NCBI GenBank assembly: GCA_036848175.1 | Contig: DAIUKO010000055.1 | Location: 1-30,471, forward strand | DNA: 30,471 nucleotides | Direction: 5' to 3' | Source: QHWF01 sp036848175 | GTDB lineage: Bacteria > Acidobacteriota > Vicinamibacteria > Vicinamibacterales > CAVVIG01 | Shown: piece by piece, positions 17,867 to 24,845 of the stretch | Layout: every line of letters begins with the position of its first letter | How positions within the stretch are numbered: position 1 is the first letter of the stretch | Translations under genes and position numbers: made by a program | The notes under the pieces: model-generated | Database searches by the model: none | What the model was told of the DNA's origin: nothing | The model's input: the letters and a program-made list of their open reading frames with translations, nothing else

Positions 17867-18877
17867 ATGACCCGGACGTTCTGCGCCGCCGTTCTCGCCG
17901 CTGCCTCGATTGCCACGATAGTGGCTGCGCCGCAGTCGCAGCCGCCGACCTTCACCGCCGGGAATCGCACGGTCGCCGTCTATGCGACGGTCACCAACGC
18001 GCAGCAGCGCTTGATCACCGATCTGAAACGGGACGAATTCACGATCGAGGACAACACCAAGCGCCAGGAGTTGACGCTCTTTTCCAACGATATTCAGCCG
18101 ATCACGGTGATCATGCTGCTTGACCGCAGTAGCAGCATGAAGCCCAACTTCGACCTGGAGCGGCAGGCGGCCGAGTCGTTCGTGCGCTCGATGGGGCCGG
18201 AGGACAAGGCGCGGATCGGCAGCTTCTCGAAGTCGATTCAGATCGACCCGATGGACTTCACCTCGGACCGCGACGTGATGCAGAAGATCCTCCGCAACGA
18301 TCTGCAGGACGAGGGGCCGACGCCGCTCTGGAACGCCGTCGATACCGGCATCGACAAGCTCCTGCTGGAGCAGGGGCGGCGCGTCGTGCTCGTGTTCACC
18401 GACGGCGTCGACATGCCCCTGAGCTTCAACGGGAAAGGGAAGTCGCTGAAGGACGTCATGAAGCGGGCCGAGGAGCACGACGTCATGGTCTATGCGATCG
18501 GCCTCTCCGGTCAGAACGGTCCACCGGTCTCCGGCACCGATCGCCGCGGCACGATCAATCCTGGCGCGATCGGCGGCCTCGGCGGACGCGGCCTCGGCGG
18601 CTACAGCGGCCGACCGCAGATGGAAGGACCCGACGAAGGGTTGCCGAAGATCGCGGCCGCCACCGGCGGCGGGTACTTCGAGCTGATGTCCACAAAGGAT
18701 CTGGCGTTCACCTTCTCACGCGTCGCCGACGAACTGCATCATCAGTACGCGCTCGGCTTCACCCCCGAAAAGCTGGACGGCAAGATGCACGATCTCACGG
18801 TGAAAGTGTCGCGGCCCGACGTGACCGTCCGCGCGCGCAAGCGCTATCTCGCCTCGAGAGTACTCGGAGGTTCGTAG
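17867..18877 (+). CDS. Exported VWFA-domain protein (acidobacterial VWFA-related family)
   Basis: 336 residues. Seen: Sec signal (FCAAVLAAASIATIVAAPQ), a short beta region with FTIEDNTKRQELTLF typical of the acidobacterial VWFA-related family, then a von Willebrand A domain from about residue 78. The MIDAS metal site is complete: Asp86-x-Ser88-x-Ser90 (DRSSS), Thr152 (TPLW) and Asp179 (TDGVD). A glycine-rich loop (residues about 233-249) interrupts the domain before EGLPKIAAATGGGYFEL. The C-terminus (HHQYALGFTPEKLDGKMHDLTVKV) matches the usual family ending. Known: VWA domains bind protein ligands through a metal ion. Inferred: periplasmic or surface protein-protein adaptor. It is divergent from the giant gene and so might share regulation with it, but nothing shows a direct link. 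Confidence 0.9.
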   Translation: MTRTFCAAVLAAASIATIVAAPQSQPPTFTAGNRTVAVYATVTNAQQRLITDLKRDEFTIEDNTKRQELTLFSNDIQPITVIMLLDRSSSMKPNFDLERQAAESFVRSMGPEDKARIGSFSKSIQIDPMDFTSDRDVMQKILRNDLQDEGPTPLWNAVDTGIDKLLLEQGRRVVLVFTDGVDMPLSFNGKGKSLKDVMKRAEEHDVMVYAIGLSGQNGPPVSGTDRRGTINPGAIGGLGGRGLGGYSGRPQMEGPDEGLPKIAAATGGGYFELMSTKDLAFTFSRVADELHHQYALGFTPEKLDGKMHDLTVKVSRPDVTVRARKRYLASRVLGGS

Positions 18878-19110
18878 CCGGATCCCGCGCTCGATCGGAA
18901 TCCGGTAGATGTTTCGGTGGATCGTGGTCCGACTGTAGGCGAATTGGTGCACATCGCCGCCGGCCGGGTAGACCAATCCATCGACCTTCTGCGAGACTGG
19001 CAGTCCGCTCAGATCCGCCTCGGAATGGATTCCGCCGTCGGACAGGCGCGGCAGCATCCCATGCGCCAACGCGATCAGGAACGATAGATCCGACGCCCCC
19101 ACGCCGCGCC
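18878..19110 (-). pseudogene. Possible gene remnant, unrecognised
   Basis: The gap between the VWFA and MFS genes holds a minus-strand frame that reads like real protein (ASDLSFLIALAHGMLPRL, then HSEADLSGLPVSQKVDGLVY and DVHQFAYSRTTIHRNIYRIP) rather than the Arg-rich shadow typical of this genome, and most of its codons end in G or C. The open frame runs on into both neighbours (18716-19222), where it becomes shadow-like, and there is no start codon or ribosome binding site in the good part. I do not recognise the family. Best reading: about 75 codons left from a decayed or truncated gene. It could also be chance. Confidence 0.3.
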
Positions 19111-19136
19111 GATCGCGTGCATCATGGTGTCCGCAT

Positions 19137-20444
19137 ATGTCGGCATCGGCATCAGGTGCGCCGCGATCGGCGCTGCGGGTCAGGCACCTCGTTCTGTTCG
19201 TGCTGTGCCTGATGTACTTCATCGCCTACATCGATCGCGTCAACGTCTCGGTCGCCGGTCCCGCGATGCGGAAGGATCTCGGGCTGACGCCGATCCAGCT
19301 CGGGCTGATCTTCTCGGCGTTCGCGTATCCGTACGCGGCGATGCAAATCGCCGGCGGTTGGGCCGCGGATCGATTCGGTCCGCGGCTCGTCCTCACCGTT
19401 CTGAGCCTGCTGTGGGCGACGGCGACGATCTTCACCGGACTGTCGTGGAGCGTCGCCTCGCTCGTCGTCTTCCGCGTGCTCGTCGGCGTCGGCGAAGGCG
19501 GCGCGTTTCCGACGGCGACGCGCGCCTTCGCCTGGTGGCTGCCGGTTCGTGAGCGCGGATTCGCGCAGGGCATCACCCACAGCTTCGCGCGGCTGGGCGG
19601 CGCGGTGACGCCGCCGATCGTGCTCGCGATCGTCGAGCGCTACGGCTGGCGCGAGTCGTTCGTCGTACTCGGCGCAGGGAGTCTGATCTGGACGGCGATC
19701 TGGATCACGACCTTCAGGAACACGCCCGACGAACATCCATGGATGACCGACGGCGAGCTCGCGATCATCCGCGAAGATCGCCTGCCGCCGCGTGAGATTG
19801 CCGAAGCGACACCGTGGCGGCGGATCGTGAGCAGGATGTGGCTCGTGACGCTGGTCGACTTCTGCTACGGCTGGTCGCTCTGGGTCTTCCTGACGTGGCT
19901 GCCGTCGTACTTGTCCGATGCCCGCGGGTTCGGGCGCAATCAGATCGCGTTGATGACGACGCTGCCGCTGCTGGCGGGTGTCGTGGGCGACACGCTCGGC
20001 GGTGTGATCTCGGACGCGATCTTCCGGCGCACCGGCAACCTGCGTCTGGCCCGGCGCGCGCTGCTCGTCGGAGGCCTTGGCGGCGCATGCGCGTTCATGG
20101 TGCCGGCGATCGTGACGACGAGCGCTCTCGGCGCGGTGTATCTGCTCACGGCGGCCTTCTTCTTCCTCGAGCTGACCAACGCGGTCCAATGGACGCTGCC
20201 TCTGGACATCGCAGGTCCGTATGCCGGCACGGCCGGCGGAATGATGAACACCGGCTTCGGCATCGCCGGTATGATTTCGCCGATCGTGTTCGGCGTGCTG
20301 ATTCAGCGGACGGGCCGCTACGACCTGCCGTTGTTCATCTCGGCGGCGCTGCTCGTCGTCGGTGCACTCTGTTCGCTGCGCATCGATCCGACGGCGAAGG
20401 TCGATGTCGATGCTCAGCCAGCTCTCCACCACGGAGCACACTGA
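19137..20444 (+). CDS. MFS transporter, anion:cation symporter (ACS)-like
   Basis: 435 residues with about 12 hydrophobic segments. Seen: the first helix ends in MYFIAYIDRVNVSVAGPAM, the usual ACS-family signature (sugar acid, phthalate and similar organic anion transporters), followed by the loop 2-3 MFS motif GGWAADRFGPRL, and FRVLVGVGEGGAFPTATRAFAWWLP in helix 4. Inner-membrane proton-coupled uptake of an organic anion is inferred; the substrate cannot be read. No good ribosome binding site before the ATG, so the start is a little uncertain. The last residues (ALHHGAH) and the stop lie inside the left arm of an inverted repeat (20420-20454), which implies the original C-terminus was replaced. 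The downstream dioxygenase suggests uptake and oxidation of one substrate. Confidence 0.88.
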   Translation: MSASASGAPRSALRVRHLVLFVLCLMYFIAYIDRVNVSVAGPAMRKDLGLTPIQLGLIFSAFAYPYAAMQIAGGWAADRFGPRLVLTVLSLLWATATIFTGLSWSVASLVVFRVLVGVGEGGAFPTATRAFAWWLPVRERGFAQGITHSFARLGGAVTPPIVLAIVERYGWRESFVVLGAGSLIWTAIWITTFRNTPDEHPWMTDGELAIIREDRLPPREIAEATPWRRIVSRMWLVTLVDFCYGWSLWVFLTWLPSYLSDARGFGRNQIALMTTLPLLAGVVGDTLGGVISDAIFRRTGNLRLARRALLVGGLGGACAFMVPAIVTTSALGAVYLLTAAFFFLELTNAVQWTLPLDIAGPYAGTAGGMMNTGFGIAGMISPIVFGVLIQRTGRYDLPLFISAALLVVGALCSLRIDPTAKVDVDAQPALHHGAH

Positions 20445-20526
20445 GGACACGGAGGAGACTGAGGACACGGATGAACCCTTGTGCATATTTTCTCCGCGTC
20501 CTCCGTGTCCTCCGTGGTGGAGAGCT
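20420..20526. repeat. Compound inverted repeat A (3' end of MFS gene)
   Basis: Left arm 20420-20454 and right arm 20492-20526, 35 nt each, starting AGCTCTCCACCACGGAG and pairing with three mismatches; loop 37 nt. The arms are made of GAGGACACG-like units. The stop codon of the MFS gene (20442-20444) is inside the left arm. No T-run follows, so it is not a classical terminator, though the RNA could form a long hairpin. Confidence 0.85.
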
Positions 20527-20566
20527 TGATCTCGCAACGCACTCGTGAGAACCGCCGGCGTGGATA

Positions 20567-21430
20567 ATGACCGTGATGCATGTCCGACCAACCGGCGCGG
20601 CTCTCGGTGCGACCGTTGACGGCGTCGATCTGCGCGCACTCGACGATGAGACGTTCGCGGCGATCCATCGCGCGTGGCTCGACTGTCAGGTGCTGCTGTT
20701 CAGGGATCAACGGCTGAGCGATGCCGATCTGATCGCGTTCAGCCGCCGCTTCGGCGATCTCGATGAGGCGCCGGTGCAGGAAACCGGGCGCCGCTTCGTC
20801 GACGGACATCCCGAGATCTACGTCGTCTCGAATGTCGTTCAGGACGGCGTGCCGATCGGGAGTCTCGGAGCGGGCGAGGCGGTCTGGCACACCGACATGT
20901 CGTACCTTCCCGATCCGCCCAAAGCGAGCGTGCTCTACGCGCTCGAAGTCCCGGCGCACGGCGGCGACACCAGCTTCTGTTCGATGTACGCCGCGTGGGA
21001 CGAGCTGCCGGATCGGCTGCGCGCCCGCGTCGACCGATTGCGCGTCAAACATGACGGCACCTACAACAGCGGCGGCTACGTGCGTCAGGGCGTGACGCCG
21101 ACCGACGATCCGCGGACTTCACCGGGGACGCTGCATCCGCTCGTCTACGTCCATCCCGAAACCGGCCGCCGGAGCCTCTACCTCGGCCGCCGCCGCAACG
21201 CCTATATAGAAGGATGCACGCTCGAGGAGTCCGACGCGCTGCTCGACGAGGTCTGGGGCGAAGCGACGCGCGAGTCGCTCACGTGGCGGCATCACTGGCG
21301 GGTCGGCGATCTCGTCCTCTGGGACAACCGCTGCACGATGCATCGGCGGGATGCGTTCGATCCGTCGGCGCGCCGCGTGATGCACCGCACGCAGATCAAA
21401 GGCGATCTACGGGGTAACCATCACCGCTGA
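20567..21430 (+). CDS. TauD/TfdA-family Fe(II)/2-oxoglutarate dioxygenase
   Basis: 287 residues, normal for the family. Seen: N-terminal GAALGATVDGVDLRALDD, then the iron ligands His108 and Asp110 (WHTDMSY) and distal His259 (CTMHRRD), with Arg270 and Arg274 (ARRVMHRTQI) at +11 and +15 from the distal His, the same spacing as the 2-oxoglutarate and substrate arginines of TauD (His255, Arg266, Arg270). The catalytic set is therefore complete. Known: these enzymes hydroxylate sulfonates, aryloxy acids and other small acids, often releasing a leaving group. Inferred: cytoplasmic oxidation of an organic acid, possibly the one brought in by the MFS protein just upstream. Arg274 hints at an anionic substrate. 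It starts 40 nt after inverted repeat A; a second in-frame ATG is at 20576. It ends just before inverted repeat B. Confidence 0.9.
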   Translation: MTVMHVRPTGAALGATVDGVDLRALDDETFAAIHRAWLDCQVLLFRDQRLSDADLIAFSRRFGDLDEAPVQETGRRFVDGHPEIYVVSNVVQDGVPIGSLGAGEAVWHTDMSYLPDPPKASVLYALEVPAHGGDTSFCSMYAAWDELPDRLRARVDRLRVKHDGTYNSGGYVRQGVTPTDDPRTSPGTLHPLVYVHPETGRRSLYLGRRRNAYIEGCTLEESDALLDEVWGEATRESLTWRHHWRVGDLVLWDNRCTMHRRDAFDPSARRVMHRTQIKGDLRGNHHR

Positions 21431-21435
21431 TCCAA

Positions 21436-21548
21436 CACAAAGGACACAAAGAACACCAAGGGCACAAAGAAAAGTTGTGCTGGCTACTCGAAAGGGCCTC
21501 CCCACGCTGATGCCCTTTGTGCCCTTTGTGTTCTTTGTGCCCTTTGTG
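21436..21548. repeat. Compound inverted repeat B (between convergent genes)
   Basis: Left arm 21436-21469 and right arm 21515-21548, 34 nt each with only two mismatches; loop 45 nt. The arms are tandem AAGGGCACA / AAGGACACA units. It fills the gap between the TauD-like gene (ends 21430) and the CRTAC1-like gene (ends 21555 on the other strand), so in RNA from either side it would form a strong hairpin. It may work as a bidirectional terminator or RNA 3'-end protector, but there is no T-run. Confidence 0.9.
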
Positions 21549-21554
21549 CTCCCT

Positions 21555-23411
21555 TCAGCGCGGCGACATGACCCCAGAGCCTCGGCGTAACATCACGGCT
21601 TTGTCCGCGGTGATGCCAGTCCAGCGCTCGAGCGCCCCGTCGGGCCACTGCACGACGACGGCGCCGATCGCGGCGGACGATCCCAGACCAAAGTGGACGC
21701 GGACGTCGCTGGCCGAGAGATAACTGCCGTCAGTCCGCACGCGGCGGCGGAGTGTCGGCTGTCCCGCGCGTTCGATGCTGATCAGGGCGCCAATCCCGAA
21801 CCGGTTTCCCGGTCGCTGGTCGAGACGGACCTGGAGCCAATGGTTCGTGCCGCCTGCCTGATTGAGCAGCAGCCGGACGGGTCCGCCGTTGTTCGACACG
21901 ACGATGTCGATGTCGCCGTCGTTGTCGATGTCGCCGAACGCGGCGCCGCGGCTGATCTCGGCGCGGGCGAACGCCGGGCCGGCTGCCGCGCTCGTCTCCT
22001 CGAAGCGGCGGCCGGTCTTGTCCGCGACGTTGTGAAAGAGCTGGTTCGTCATCCGGAACGGCGTCGGCTGTCCGCGCTGCGACTCGACGATGTTGACGCC
22101 GCCGTTGGCGACGAAGAGATCCGGCCATCCATCGTTGTCGTAGTCGATCCAGTCGGTGCCGAAGCCGGTGAACGCCGCGGTCGGCGTCGCGAGACCGGCG
22201 CGCGTGCGGGCATCCTCGAAGTTGCCGCGGCCGTCGTTCACGTACAACACGAAGGTCTCGCCGGCGATGTTGGTGACGAACAGATCCTCGTCGCCGTCGA
22301 GATCGAAGTCGCCCGAGGCGATGCCCATGCTGCCCTCGGGATTTCCCGCGGCATTCACCGCCGATCCGGAGAGGAGCCCTTCGTCGACGAACGTGCCGTC
22401 GCGGTGATTGATCCAGAGATTGTTGGGCGTCGCGTCGTTCGCGACGTAGAGGTCCGGCCACCCGTCGCCGTTGTAGTCGCCGAGCGCCACGCCGAGGCCG
22501 GCGCCGTAGGCTTTCGTGATGCCGGCCCGCTCGCTGACGTCGGTGAACGTGCCGTTGCCGGCATTCCGGAACAGGCGGCTGGGCACCGGACGGAAGGCGC
22601 GCGGACCGCAGTAGTCACGCGCGCCGACCGAGTCGTTGCACGACTTGTTGCCGGCGAGCGTGAAGTCGACGTAGTTGGCGACGAACAGATCGAGAAATCC
22701 GTCGCGGTCGTAGTCGATGAAGGCGGCGCTCGAAGACCACTGCGGATCGCTCAAGCCCGATTTCGTCGTGACGTCGGTGAACGTGCCGTCGCCGTTGTTG
22801 TGCAGCAGCGTGACGCCGCCGAACGACGTGATGAAGAGATCGAGATAGCCGTCGTTGTCGTAGTCACCGACCGCCACGCCCATGCCATACGCGCGAACGC
22901 CTGCATGCGCACGCTCGGTGACGTCCGTGAACTTCAACGTCCGTCGTCCGCCCGTCGTGGTCAGATCGTTGCGATAGAGGCGGGAGGTCTCGGGGCCGCC
23001 GACCGCGTTTGCACTCAGCGCGCCGCCCTGCACGACGAAGACGTCGAGGTCGCCGTCGTTGTCGTAGTCGAAGAGCGCGACGCCGGCGCCCATCACTTCC
23101 GGCAGGTAGTAGTTGCCAGTCGCCCCGTTGACATGCGTGAACGTCAGTCCGGCCGCCGCGGCCGACTCGATGAAGATCGGGCCCGCGGCAGACATGGACT
23201 GCGGCGCTGAGGGAACACCAACGACACAAAGGACACCAAGGACACCAAGGACACCAAGGACACCAAGAACACAAAGCACAATCGCCGGGACGGCCTGAGG
23301 GCTGTTGCCTACACGGCGACGGTCTGTCTTTGTGCCCTTTGTGCCCTTTGTGCCCTTTGTGCCCTTTGTGCCCTTTGTGCCCTTTGTGTTCTTCGTGCTG
23401 GTCGTGTTCAT
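21555..23411 (-). CDS. CRTAC1-like FG-GAP/VCBS propeller with ASPIC/UnbV domain
   Basis: 618 residues from the ATG at 23411, which overlaps the TPR gene stop as ATGA; the frame is open further upstream to 23825 but only as overlap with the TPR gene. Seen: an odd signal region (six KGT repeats at residues 10-27, RRR, then IVLCVL followed by four GVL repeats at 50-61). Seven calcium-loop repeats of the form D.D.DG..D follow from residue 115 (DYDNDGDLDVF, DYDNDGYLDLF, DYDRDGFLDLF, DYNGDGWPDLY, DFDLDGDEDLF, DYDNDGWPDLF, DIDNDGDIDIV), then an ASPIC/UnbV domain (about 523-618; NHWLQVRL, GNRFGIGA, VHFGLGSS, VQWPDG). Known: VCBS/FG-GAP repeats make seven-bladed beta-propellers. Inferred: calcium-stabilised periplasmic or surface binding protein, last gene of the TonB receptor operon. 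Its signal peptide is encoded by inverted repeat C. Confidence 0.9.
   Translation of the reverse strand: MNTTSTKNTKGTKGTKGTKGTKGTKGTKTDRRRVGNSPQAVPAIVLCVLGVLGVLGVLGVLCVVGVPSAPQSMSAAGPIFIESAAAAGLTFTHVNGATGNYYLPEVMGAGVALFDYDNDGDLDVFVVQGGALSANAVGGPETSRLYRNDLTTTGGRRTLKFTDVTERAHAGVRAYGMGVAVGDYDNDGYLDLFITSFGGVTLLHNNGDGTFTDVTTKSGLSDPQWSSSAAFIDYDRDGFLDLFVANYVDFTLAGNKSCNDSVGARDYCGPRAFRPVPSRLFRNAGNGTFTDVSERAGITKAYGAGLGVALGDYNGDGWPDLYVANDATPNNLWINHRDGTFVDEGLLSGSAVNAAGNPEGSMGIASGDFDLDGDEDLFVTNIAGETFVLYVNDGRGNFEDARTRAGLATPTAAFTGFGTDWIDYDNDGWPDLFVANGGVNIVESQRGQPTPFRMTNQLFHNVADKTGRRFEETSAAAGPAFARAEISRGAAFGDIDNDGDIDIVVSNNGGPVRLLLNQAGGTNHWLQVRLDQRPGNRFGIGALISIERAGQPTLRRRVRTDGSYLSASDVRVHFGLGSSAAIGAVVVQWPDGALERWTGITADKAVMLRRGSGVMSPR
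23214..23400. repeat. Compound inverted repeat C (within CRTAC1-like N-terminus)
   Basis: Left arm about 23214-23275 with four exact AAGGACACC units (23229-23264); right arm 23329-23400 with six exact TTTGTGCCC units (23329-23382) and two degenerate ones. Opposite arms match about 7 of 9 per unit. The same unit family as repeat B, but here tandemly expanded and lying wholly in coding sequence, where 9 nt equals three codons and keeps the frame. Confidence 0.88.
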
Positions 23412-24829
23412 CGCAGCCGCGCCAGTTCGCGCTCGATCGCCGCCGCGAGATCCTGCTGGCCGTGCTGGAGGGCCAGCGCCTTCGCGTCGGTCGCCCACTT
23501 GATGCCCTCGTCTTTTCGACCGGCGCGGACGTAGGCCGTCGCGAGCGCGAAGAGATACCGCGGCGCTTCGGCGTCGCGCGGCTCTTGCAGCTTCTCCAGT
23601 TCCTGGATCGCCTCGTCCGTCTTCCCGAGCGCGATCAACATGCGCCCAAGATTGAACCGCGCCAGCCTGAACGAGGGCTGATTCGCAGCCGCCTGACGGT
23701 ATTCGGCCGCTGCCGCGTCGAACTGACGCTGACGCTCGAGAATCTGTCCGAGGTTGTTGCGCGCGCGCGCGTGCTGCGAGTTGACGGCGATCGCCTGGCG
23801 GTAGGCGTCCGCGGCCAGATCCCACTTCTCCTGCAGACCGAGCAGCACACCGTAATCGTAGTGCGCATCGCCGAGGTTGACGCCGAGGGCGACGACCGCG
23901 CGATAGTGTTCCTCCGCCTTCGCCCAGTTCTGCATCCGGCCGTACAGCGAGATCAGGTTCGCGTGCGCCTGCGCGATCGACGGATCGCGCGCCAGCGCCG
24001 CTTCGTGCGCGGCGATTGCGCCCGCCAGGTCACCGGCCTCGGCGAGCTTCAAGCCTCGCTGCAGGTTCGTTGGGTCGTCGTCTCGCAGGGAGGTGACCGT
24101 TGCCAGCACCGGATCCGCGATCGCCGGCCATCGCGGACCGAACTGCGCATGCTTCTCGAGCGCCGTGCGCGCTTCGTCGATTCGCCCGAGCGCGCGATAC
24201 GAGAGCGCGAGCGCGTAATAGGCGGCGCCGTACTCGGGAAAGAGCATGACGGCGCGATTGAAATGGGTGACCGCCTCGTCGTGACGCCCGCGCGCGGCCG
24301 CGATCCGTCCGAGACCGAATTCCGCGGCCGGCTCGGCCGACGGCTCGCGATCGAGCGCGTCGAACCGCTGCGCGCTCCGCTCGAGATCTCCGGATTCGAG
24401 GAGCGACTCGGCGAGCATCACCCGCGCCGGCAAGTACCCCGGTGAGATTCGCAGCGCCTGCTCGAGGCGCGAGGCGGTCTCGGCATGACGCGCGAGACGT
24501 CGCAGCACCACCGCGTCGAGGTAGAACCAGTCGAACGTCGCCGGGGCGAGCGCCTGCGCGCGCGCGTACGCGTCGTGCGCGCTGTTCCACTGTTCCCACG
24601 CATGAAGCGTCCGCGCCAGCGTGCCGACCGAGGCTGCGTCCGTTGGCTTTGCGGCAGCGTCGGCGTACGCGCGCGAGATCGCCTCGCGCGCGCCCGACGG
24701 ATAGGAATCAAAGGGTAGGGGTGCCTGCGCCACTGCAACGACGATGGCGCAGGCTCGAATTGCGGATTGCGGATTGCGGAATGCGGATTTATTGTTGATT
24801 CGAATCTTCAATAAATCCGCAATCCGCAA
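23408..24829 (-). CDS. Tetratricopeptide repeat protein, probably exported
   Basis: About 473 residues. Seen: a run of TPR-type helical pairs from about residue 60 to the end, such as AYYALALSYRALGRIDEARTAL, AHYDYGVLLGLQEKWDLAAD, ARARNNLGQILERQRQFDAA and ARFNLGRMLIALGKTDEAI. No catalytic motif. Before them a short hydrophobic stretch (ACAIVVAVAQA, residues 26-36) suggests a signal peptide. The start is uncertain: the only in-frame candidate giving that signal is a TTG at 24829, inside the right arm of inverted repeat D and without a ribosome binding site; the hairpin sequence then encodes residues about 2-24. A GTG further in would lose the signal. Known: TPRs are protein-protein scaffolds. 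It sits 16 nt after the receptor gene and overlaps the next gene by 4 nt (ATGA), so translation is coupled downstream. Likely a periplasmic partner of the receptor or of the CRTAC1-like protein. Confidence 0.85.
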   Translation of the reverse strand: MRIADLLKIRINNKSAFRNPQSAIRACAIVVAVAQAPLPFDSYPSGAREAISRAYADAAAKPTDAASVGTLARTLHAWEQWNSAHDAYARAQALAPATFDWFYLDAVVLRRLARHAETASRLEQALRISPGYLPARVMLAESLLESGDLERSAQRFDALDREPSAEPAAEFGLGRIAAARGRHDEAVTHFNRAVMLFPEYGAAYYALALSYRALGRIDEARTALEKHAQFGPRWPAIADPVLATVTSLRDDDPTNLQRGLKLAEAGDLAGAIAAHEAALARDPSIAQAHANLISLYGRMQNWAKAEEHYRAVVALGVNLGDAHYDYGVLLGLQEKWDLAADAYRQAIAVNSQHARARNNLGQILERQRQFDAAAAEYRQAAANQPSFRLARFNLGRMLIALGKTDEAIQELEKLQEPRDAEAPRYLFALATAYVRAGRKDEGIKWATDAKALALQHGQQDLAAAIERELARLR

Positions 24830-24844
24830 TCCGCAATCCGCATT
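24758..24844. repeat. Compound inverted repeat D (receptor / TPR junction)
   Basis: Left arm 24758-24794 and right arm 24809-24844 made of ATTGCGG units ending in ATTTATTG, pairing with one mismatch and one gap; the 14-nt loop contains the palindrome GATTCGAATC, so almost the whole 87 nt is self-complementary. It starts 2 nt after the receptor stop and forms the 5' end of the TPR gene. A different unit from repeats A-C, but the same design. Confidence 0.9.
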
Positions 24845-24845
24845 G

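Noticed and set aside
20420..21548. Repeats A and B as classical intrinsic terminators
   Set aside because: Stems are far longer than usual and no T-run follows on either strand.
23214..23300. Lipoprotein signal (cysteines at CVL and LCVV in the hydrophobic core)
   Set aside because: The residues before each Cys do not fit a lipobox (Gly, Ala or Ser is needed just before the Cys), and the cysteines lie inside the hydrophobic core.
23214..23400. Assembly artefact or sequencing error as the cause of repeat C
   Set aside because: The frame is kept through both arms, the start overlaps the previous stop as ATGA, and the result is a plausible signal peptide; repeats A, B and D show the design is native. 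Copy number could still be slightly wrong in an assembly.
20420..24844. Insertion sequence or MITE with target duplications
   Set aside because: No transposase frame and no clear direct repeats flanking the arms; the internal tandem units are unlike ordinary terminal inverted repeats. A non-autonomous REP-like origin remains possible and is given as a finding.
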